IMG/VR virus record: IMGVR_UViG_3300044640_001495
Location: 289,124 to 353,123 of that record
Length of the DNA: 64,000 nucleotides
DNA from: a virus
Reading direction: 5' to 3' (one strand)
Below are positions 57,602 to 64,000 of this stretch, in pieces. Positions within the stretch are counted from its first letter, which is position 1. Every line of letters begins with the position of its first letter. A program made the position numbers and the translations under genes. The notes beneath the pieces were generated by a model. It had not been told where the DNA came from and did not search any database. It was given only the letters and a program-made list of their open reading frames with translations.

Positions 57602-60600
57602 ACAACCAATCAATGTAGGAACATCACCTAACGACAATCGCGGAGACAGTTTACGGGCCGCCTTTCAAAAGATCAATGCTAACTTCACAGAATTATACAC
57701 TGCACTAGGGCTAGACGTTGGTGCTTTAAACCTGGGAGCATTTGAGTTTACGGGCAGTGTGATGAGCACTACTGATAGTTCAGCAATCACTATCGATCAA
57801 GCAACTACCATAACCAGCAACTTGACTGTGGGTGGGGACATATTACCCAGCACAAACTTAGGTGGAAACATTGGTAGTCCTACTCAAATGTGGAAGAGTC
57901 TGTATGTCAGCAACAACACCATATACATCAACAATGTTCCATTAAGAATTAACGCTGCCTTAACAGTCACCGATGACGGCGATTTATATGTTGACGGGCA
58001 GTTGTTTTCAGGCGGTGGCGAAGCAGGGCCACAAGGACCGCAGGGTATTCAAGGTGCTACTGGACCAGCAGGACCCACAGGACCACAAGGAGTTGCAGGG
58101 CCTACAGGCGCCACAGGTGCTACTGGCGCACAGGGAACCACGGGACCAGCGGGACCTACAGGTGCTACGGGAAGTCAAGGCACCACAGGCGCAAAAGGCG
58201 ATACCGGACTTACAGGACCAGAAGGACCTACGGGACCTACGGGACCAAGTGGTGCTGCTGGAGCTGCCGGGTCGACCGGACCACAAGGCGATACCGGACC
58301 ACAAGGCTCTACAGGGCCTGCTGGCGCACAAGGAGTTGCGGGAGCAAAAGGCGATACTGGCGCACAAGGTGTTTCAGTAACACTACAAGGTACCAAGGCA
58401 ACAATAGCAGATTTACCTGCGGCACCAGTAAACCCAGCAGACTTTGCCGGACACGGTTGGATTGTTACCACAGGTGATGGTCTTACTCCAGTAATCCAAT
58501 CAGCCCCACATTTATTTGATTGGATTGGATACGCGGATACACCTGTATGGACTCCGACTTTAGATGCAAATGTAATCGCATTTAAATTAATAAATGTCGG
58601 ACAAGGCGATACTGATCCACTAGGACAATATTTACTTTATACATTAGATGGGACAACTCCAGACATTGCAACAAGTCAACAACTATATGTTCCGTATCAA
58701 GGCGAATCAATCACAATATCTGTTCCAACTGACGGAGTTTTAAAACTAAGAGATTTCAACAACCCTGGACAAGTCAGTCATTATAATAGAACATTTATTT
58801 TAGAACAAACTCGACAAACTAATGCAGACGGTAGTCTGTGGTTTTGGAACTTGATAGATGCTGAATGGAATAATGTAGGACCTATTGTGGGTCCACAAGG
58901 CGATCAAGGAGATACAGGACCACAGGGACCTACGGGGGCTACAGGACCACAGGGTGCTACGGGAGCCACTGGAGCAGCTGGTGCAAAAGGCGATACTGGC
59001 GATACTGGCCCAGCAGGACCTACGGGACCCACAGGCGCACAAGGCGCTACTGGCGCTACAGGCGCACAAGGGGAAAAAGGCGATACTGGCAATACAGGAC
59101 CACAAGGGGTTGCTGGACCAACTGGCGCTACTGGCGCTACTGGCGCACAAGGCGCTACGGGACCAGCAGGACCTACAGGGGCAACTGGACCCACAGGGGC
59201 AACTGGACCACAAGGACCTGCAGGTCCAACTGGGCCACAGGGACCACAAGGCAATGCAGGCGCTGATGGAGCAGAAGGACCACAAGGACCAGCAGGCAAT
59301 GATGGAGCACCTGGACTTCAAGGTGAAAAAGGTGAAACTGGCGAACGTGGTGAACCAGGCGGCAATGCCAACACTGGTGATATTACATTTGAAAATAACA
59401 AGATTATTGCGGACCCAGGAGCAGTCTTCCAACTCGAATCCAAAGACGACGACGATGCCCTTCGAGCCTACTTTAGACTAGATCCAAACAATGGCCTAGC
59501 AACAATGCGAGCACGAGGCGATCAACAGTCCGAAACATTTGCGGGCGGCTGGGCCTCAGCGGTGTGGACTGGCACAGGCGGCACAGGAGAAATAGCATTT
59601 ACTAGTGCTAGTGATCTCGCAACCTTTGCCGACGATGGTTTGGCTGGTGCTGTCAATATTACAATTTCCGTCAACGGTGGAGAATTTATTGCATTCGACG
59701 GTAGCACAGGAAGCCCCGGCAATGTTACATTGTATATCAATGCGGCACCTCCCGAAAATCCTACTACGGTAACTAGTATCGAGTTTAGATATTATAGAGA
59801 ATCTCGCATCGAAATTGACACTGACGATGACGAACTCACTATCTACGGTGATGGGCTCGATGTCAACATTACTTCAACGGAAAACATTAGATTAGAATCT
59901 TCTGAGGCCAATGTCGTTGGCAGTGAGTTCGCACAGATAGAAAGCAACAACAACTATGTATGGGTTGACAACGCTGGTGCTCATATTGAAATTAGTGGCG
60001 GTGGCGATTTTAAATTTGAATTCGTTGATGACACCACAAGACTACGACTACCCCCAGGCGGCGATATTGTAGACAGCAGTGGTGCTAGTGTACTAGGTGG
60101 TGGCGGATTATCTATCACAGACTTTGGCCTAGGCTTTACTGACTCATTAGATGATGGAAAGATTACCACCAGCAAACTGTACAATGAAAATCCTAACCAG
60201 GGACTCAACAACCTGTATGTACTGGAAGTCACCAATGGTGGTGTTGTAGTATTGCCAGATCAAAGCATTATCAACGGTGCTACACTAAAAACCGTAGCAG
60301 GCAACTATGCTGGTATCACAGCAGGCCCGCAAGGTGCTGATGAAGATTCATGGGTATGGGTTGACAACGATGGCGCTACTATTGCCACAAAATACAGTAC
60401 AGATGCTCATACTTGGACATTTAACAACAGTGGTGCATTAACATTCCCACAAGGCACCACAATTGCCACCGCTGACGGAACAGATGCATTTATCATAGGC
60501 GGTGCTGTTGACAAAGATATTCAAATATATACCTACAGTGGTCCTACTCCTACTGCTCACGGTTGGACCTTTGGCACGGATGGCAATTTAGAATTACCAA

Positions 60601-63600
60601 CTGGTGGCCTAATATCAAATTATCCAGGTGGCCCGGGTGGCATCAACAACGACAGTTGGTTTGTAACACCCGGCAACGGTACTGGCGGTGTTTCCAGCCA
60701 AGACGGTCAGCAATATATACAGATAAACGATAATTTGTATGTTGAAATCGGCACAAGTTACGGCACAGCAAACCAATCTATTTGGCAATTTGGCCTCGAT
60801 GGCAATCTAACACTACCAGCAGGCGGAGACATCTTGGACAGCAACGGTGCCAGTGTGCTAGGTAGTGGCAGTAGTAGCACAGTGGTCCGCCAGGACACAG
60901 CACCCACAGCAGCCAATGGCACCTTATGGTTCAACACACTAGAAGGCAGACTCTATATCAAGTACAGCGATCAGTGGGTTGATGCGGCTCCTCTAGTTCA
61001 ACCACCACCAGACACTGACCTTGATGTTAATTCTATCACATTCGCAGACGCCAGTGTTCAAACTTCAGCATACTCTGATAGGTTAATCAACAATAACTGG
61101 ACAGTATTCTTTGGAGAGTTTGGGCAGTTACTAGTACGCAACACCAACACTGAACAAAACTATTTTAACCTTACACCAATTGAAAACGAAGACGATACAT
61201 ACGGAGTCCAAATTGGCATAGGCAATCAAGCAAGTTGGACATTTTTAGATAATGGTAATTTAACATTACCTGGTGGACAACAGATCGGAGGCAGTGACAG
61301 TACCCAAGGTATCGCATTGACCACCGACCGTGGAACAGTATTGTTTGGTAATACTCCTGAACAATGTGTTCCTACCCAATCAAGTCATTTCCACATCATG
61401 CGTGATGACCCTACCACTGTAGATCTATTCTTTGGTGATGACTTTAACTATGTCAAGTTACCCTATGATTCAACTTTGACCAACGTGGGTGTACAGATTG
61501 GTACAGATGCGACAAATCTTTGGAGTTTTGGTAAAGATGGTAATTTAACTGTCCCCGGCGATATCCTTAGTGAAGGCAACATCAACATTGACATCAACCT
61601 AAGTGACTCAACACTGCGAAGATGGCAGTTTGGTGAGGATGGAAATCTAACATTACCTCCAGGTGGTGACATCTTAGACAGTGAAGGTAACTCAGTTTTG
61701 GGCGGTGGCGCAGGTAATAGTAATGTTTGGGTACAGACATTTGAAACTCAAAACGGTGCTCCAACTGACATTGTAGTAATAGCAATCAGTGTGGAATACG
61801 ATGACGCGGGCAATGTGATTGCCTTGTTCTCACACTTCAACGATGATAATAATGCTACTTATTATTCCGTGGGCAAGTACACCACCACAGGCGCCAAGAT
61901 ATGGACAGCAAGATTTGACGATGAATTTAACACAGACGGTTGGGGGCTGGCAGTGGACAACGACAGTGACTCGATATATGTGGCAGGCGAGACAGAGGCC
62001 GAGGGTGGACAAGTCAACGCTACCTTGACCAAAATTGACAGCACTGATGGCAGCGTCATATGGAGCAAGATCTACGACTTTGGATTCAGTAGTCAAAGTT
62101 CGGTAGTGGATGTGGCCTCAGACGGTGACCCGGTTATGGTGGGATATGCCAGCAACGGCACAGATAACTATGTTGCCACTACCAAGGTAGATGCCGCAGA
62201 CGGCACAGTGATATGGTCAAGAAGTCTAGACGGGCAGGGCGACGATGAAGCCTATGGTATGGCAGTTGGACCAACTGGTGAAGTAGTGACTATTGGTTAT
62301 ACAGATACATTTGGAGTACAGAATGCGGCTGACAATTTGTATGCTGACTTAGAAGGCAATCTAAACTGGACCGTGGGCGGCTCGATAAACTTTAATGGAG
62401 TCACAGCAGATTTTACTTTTGCGGCTGGCATCCCTACATTTACCAACATTGTTGATACTGTGGGCGGCAGAGAAGTAGACGATGTCCTCGGCACAGTGTT
62501 AGGTTCCACAATTGGCGGAGCAGACGGCACAGACGATATGGTAGTCAAGGTTGAAACTACGGCCGCTAACGATACTGACAACCGTATGCTGATTGTCAAG
62601 TACAATAGCGCAGGAGCAATACAGTGGCAAAAGGCCGTGCAGTTTGACGACAATGAGGGCTGCCGCGGAGCAGATGCTGACATTGATGCGGATGGCAACA
62701 TCTATGTGTGTGGCAATCATGATACTGTAATTGGTGTAGCAATGAATCTAGTCAAGTTCAACAGTTCGGGTGTTAAGCAGTGGAGCAGACGAATAGTGGG
62801 CGACTGTGTTGACTTTGCCACCAGCGTGGTAGTAGGACCTGACAACAACCTATACTTGACCGGTGTAACATCCACCCCTGACACTAACGATGTCACTTGG
62901 GTGGTGGCCAAGTACAACACTACTGGATCAGTGATATGGCAACGACTAATTGAAAATACCGCCAGTTGGACATTCACCGGTAGTATTTTCTTTGAGAATG
63001 CTGGCGGCAGTAATATTGCTGTGAGTCCTGATTATGTGCTACTGGGCGGCGGCTTTGGTACCTTTGAAAACGACGAGGATCCAACAGCCACAGTGGTACA
63101 GATTGACACCAACGGTACTCTGTTCTCAATAGGCAATTGGGCTCTTACAGCCGCTTCATTCACAGGCAATTTAGATGACTCAGCCAGCGATATCACAGTG
63201 GTCAACGCTGGTAAAGCTAACACAGACAATGCTGAAAACATCACCACCAGCACAGTGACACTGACCACAGAAGTCAGCGGATTCTTAATAGGTACATTAT
63301 ATAACGCACCTGATGGCAACGACAGTTTGGTCAACGGTGAGTATTCAGTTAGCCTGGGCAATACTGGTACTTTAACATTACCTGCTGGCGGTACAATCAC
63401 CGAAGGGTTCGTTACCAGCAATCCAACTATTCAACTTACACCAGCAACGCCAGCAGTGGCCAGCCAGAAGTTGGTGATCAAGGGCGGCGGAAACTATTCA
63501 AATACAGAAAACGGTATTACGGTAACCCTCAATAACATTATACAGTCCGCAAGCAGTTTGAACAATGTGTATGTAGAGTCAGTGGCCAATGCCGATCAAA

Positions 63601-64000
63601 CACTTTACTGGTGGATCTATCCAGAGGGTATTGGACTCGCAAATCCAGAGTCGGGCACAGTTGTATTAGATGAGTTCGGTGATGGCTCCTTTGGTTATGA
63701 ACTAATCAGTGAGAACTATGAATTTACTGTGCGGGTGTCACCTGAAGACAATAACTACGACCCTGATAATACAGGTGCTGAATCAGTACTGATTAACAGT
63801 AGCGCACCTACATATGAAGGTGAGCACCACCTACACTTGACCACAGGCAATTTAGAAGTGACCAGTATCTTCTTGGGCACAGACGATCACAATGTGCGTA
63901 CTACTACTAATGGTAATATACAAATTACTACACCTAGTGAAACTAATCAAGTTTGGGAGTTTGACACAGATGGTAATTTAACTATTCCTGGTGATATTAA
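57594..64000 (+). CDS. Giant collagen-like/beta-propeller fibre protein, 3' end outside window
   Basis: Open for more than 2,130 codons from the ATG at 57594 ([18 protein letters not shown]) to the window end. Order: a tail-fibre-type N-terminus ([15 protein letters not shown]), two Gly-X-Y collagen-like runs (about residues 143-260 and 434-585), then repeated blocks with W-x-F-x-x-x-GNLTLP and [14 protein letters not shown]-type segments, and a stretch around 61.7-63.1 kb with [14 protein letters not shown]-type propeller-like repeats. Likely a long tail or whisker fibre for host or glycan binding. Opposite-strand frames here are shadows. Confidence 0.88.
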   Translation, partial: MAKQPINVGTSPNDNRGDSLRAAFQKINANFTELYTALGLDVGALNLGAFEFTGSVMSTTDSSAITIDQATTITSNLTVGGDILPSTNLGGNIGSPTQMWKSLYVSNNTIYINNVPLRINAALTVTDDGDLYVDGQLFSGGGEAGPQGPQGIQGATGPAGPTGPQGVAGPTGATGATGAQGTTGPAGPTGATGSQGTTGAKGDTGLTGPEGPTGPTGPSGAAGAAGSTGPQGDTGPQGSTGPAGAQGVAGAKGDTGAQGVSVTLQGTKATIADLPAAPVNPADFAGHGWIVTTGDGLTPVIQSAPHLFDWIGYADTPVWTPTLDANVIAFKLINVGQGDTDPLGQYLLYTLDGTTPDIATSQQLYVPYQGESITISVPTDGVLKLRDFNNPGQVSHYNRTFILEQTRQTNADGSLWFWNLIDAEWNNVGPIVGPQGDQGDTGPQGPTGATGPQGATGATGAAGAKGDTGDTGPAGPTGPTGAQGATGATGAQGEKGDTGNTGPQGVAGPTGATGATGAQGATGPAGPTGATGPTGATGPQGPAGPTGPQGPQGNAGADGAEGPQGPAGNDGAPGLQGEKGETGERGEPGGNANTGDITFENNKIIADPGAVFQLESKDDDDALRAYFRLDPNNGLATMRARGDQQSETFAGGWASAVWTGTGGTGEIAFTSASDLATFADDGLAGAVNITISVNGGEFIAFDGSTGSPGNVTLYINAAPPENPTTVTSIEFRYYRESRIEIDTDDDELTIYGDGLDVNITSTENIRLESSEANVVGSEFAQIESNNNYVWVDNAGAHIEISGGGDFKFEFVDDTTRLRLPPGGDIVDSSGASVLGGGGLSITDFGLGFTDSLDDGKITTSKLYNENPNQGLNNLYVLEVTNGGVVVLPDQSIINGATLKTVAGNYAGITAGPQGADEDSWVWVDNDGATIATKYSTDAHTWTFNNSGALTFPQGTTIATADGTDAFIIGGAVDKDIQIYTYSGPTPTAHGWTFGTDGNLELPTGGLISNYPGGPGGINNDSWFVTPGNGTGGVSSQDGQQYIQINDNLYVEIGTSYGTANQSIWQFGLDGNLTLPAGGDILDSNGASVLGSGSSSTVVRQDTAPTAANGTLWFNTLEGRLYIKYSDQWVDAAPLVQPPPDTDLDVNSITFADASVQTSAYSDRLINNNWTVFFGEFGQLLVRNTNTEQNYFNLTPIENEDDTYGVQIGIGNQASWTFLDNGNLTLPGGQQIGGSDSTQGIALTTDRGTVLFGNTPEQCVPTQSSHFHIMRDDPTTVDLFFGDDFNYVKLPYDSTLTNVGVQIGTDATNLWSFGKDGNLTVPGDILSEGNINIDINLSDSTLRRWQFGEDGNLTLPPGGDILDSEGNSVLGGGAGNSNVWVQTFETQNGAPTDIVVIAISVEYDDAGNVIALFSHFNDDNNATYYSVGKYTTTGAKIWTARFDDEFNTDGWGLAVDNDSDSIYVAGETEAEGGQVNATLTKIDSTDGSVIWSKIYDFGFSSQSSVVDVASDGDPVMVGYASNGTDNYVATTKVDAADGTVIWSRSLDGQGDDEAYGMAVGPTGEVVTIGYTDTFGVQNAADNLYADLEGNLNWTVGGSINFNGVTADFTFAAGIPTFTNIVDTVGGREVDDVLGTVLGSTIGGADGTDDMVVKVETTAANDTDNRMLIVKYNSAGAIQWQKAVQFDDNEGCRGADADIDADGNIYVCGNHDTVIGVAMNLVKFNSSGVKQWSRRIVGDCVDFATSVVVGPDNNLYLTGVTSTPDTNDVTWVVAKYNTTGSVIWQRLIENTASWTFTGSIFFENAGGSNIAVSPDYVLLGGGFGTFENDEDPTATVVQIDTNGTLFSIGNWALTAASFTGNLDDSASDITVVNAGKANTDNAENITTSTVTLTTEVSGFLIGTLYNAPDGNDSLVNGEYSVSLGNTGTLTLPAGGTITEGFVTSNPTIQLTPATPAVASQKLVIKGGGNYSNTENGITVTLNNIIQSASSLNNVYVESVANADQTLYWWIYPEGIGLANPESGTVVLDEFGDGSFGYELISENYEFTVRVSPEDNNYDPDNTGAESVLINSSAPTYEGEHHLHLTTGNLEVTSIFLGTDDHNVRTTTNGNIQITTPSETNQVWEFDTDGNLTIPGDI
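58020..59360 (+). repeat. Collagen-like Gly-X-Y coding repeats
   Basis: Two blocks (about 58020-58370 and 58893-59360) of 9-bp codon-triplet repeats such as GGACCACAA and GGCGCTACA encode GPQ, GAT, GPT and similar triplets, separated by a non-collagen domain of about 520 bp. Confidence 0.85.

Noticed and set aside
58020-59360. Short-period repeats that could suggest a CRISPR or satellite array
   Set aside because: Period follows codon triplets of Gly-X-Y and the frame stays open; no spacers of constant length.
58008-59432. Long leftward open frames opposite the fibre gene, rich in Pro/Gly or Cys/Ser
   Set aside because: They are mirror images of the Gly-X-Y codon repeats; no ribosome site or promoter supports them.

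Overview
The window reads as part of the genome of a large marine-type T4-like myovirus that infects a Gram-negative bacterium. The T4-type evidence is a UvsW helicase, a gp61-like primase, a gp41/DnaB-like helicase, a gp62-like clamp-loader candidate and a gp30-type ATP-dependent DNA ligase, together with many tightly overlapping small genes, three tRNAs and a giant collagen-like fibre gene. There is no rRNA, no ribosomal protein and no housekeeping operon. The heptose pathway, an S11 penicillin-binding protein and lipoproteins point to a Gram-negative host. A Shemin-type 5-aminolevulinate synthase hints at an alphaproteobacterial connection, but this is inference.

Layout. At 1-2 kb lie surface-sugar genes (gmd, cut by the window edge, and a capsule-transferase-like gene). 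At 2-14.7 kb a rightward replication block carries uvsW, cupin, gp62-like, a miniature DnaE-palm homologue, primase, carbamoyltransferase, a 2OG oxygenase, the replicative helicase and a nucleotidyltransferase. At 14.6-20.3 kb are mainly leftward genes: Bax inhibitor-1-like, two SGNH-like paralogues, 2OG-oxygenase-like proteins and a 44-residue acidic peptide. At 20.5-39 kb sits a leftward block of about 45 mostly tiny genes, including a HExxH metallopeptidase, a SWIM zinc finger, a YubB/Api92-like protein, a VWA/metallopeptidase protein with a MoxR AAA partner, a second AAA ATPase and three tRNAs. This block is cut into short operons by a striking series of near-identical consensus sigma-70 promoters. 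At 39-43.8 kb a repeat-rich non-coding strand switch is followed by rightward genes (2OG oxygenase, lipoprotein, AlgH/YqgE, radical SAM). At 43.8-52.6 kb leftward genes encode the S11 peptidase, DNA ligase, GIY-YIG-like and HNH nucleases, a ParB-like protein and an FkbM methyltransferase. At 52.6-57.4 kb are ClpP, a cupin, GmhB, split HldE (transferase and kinase), HldD and leftward ALAS. From 57.6 kb to the window end runs one open fibre gene of more than 2,100 codons.

How it works together. The leftward genes look like early genes read by unmodified host RNA polymerase: 33 leftward promoters all have a 17-nt spacer, and 21 of them are exact TTGACA/TATAAT. Several are fused to the stop codon of the gene before, overlap inverted repeats that differ in sequence but keep pairing, or lie 6 nt from an ATG, implying leaderless mRNA. 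One such promoter faces a region of about 330 nt with no convincing gene, closed by a 24-bp inverted repeat whose two differences are both G-U pairs only in the promoter's direction. This is the best candidate for an undescribed structured RNA. All functional statements come from reading the sequence; no database search was run.
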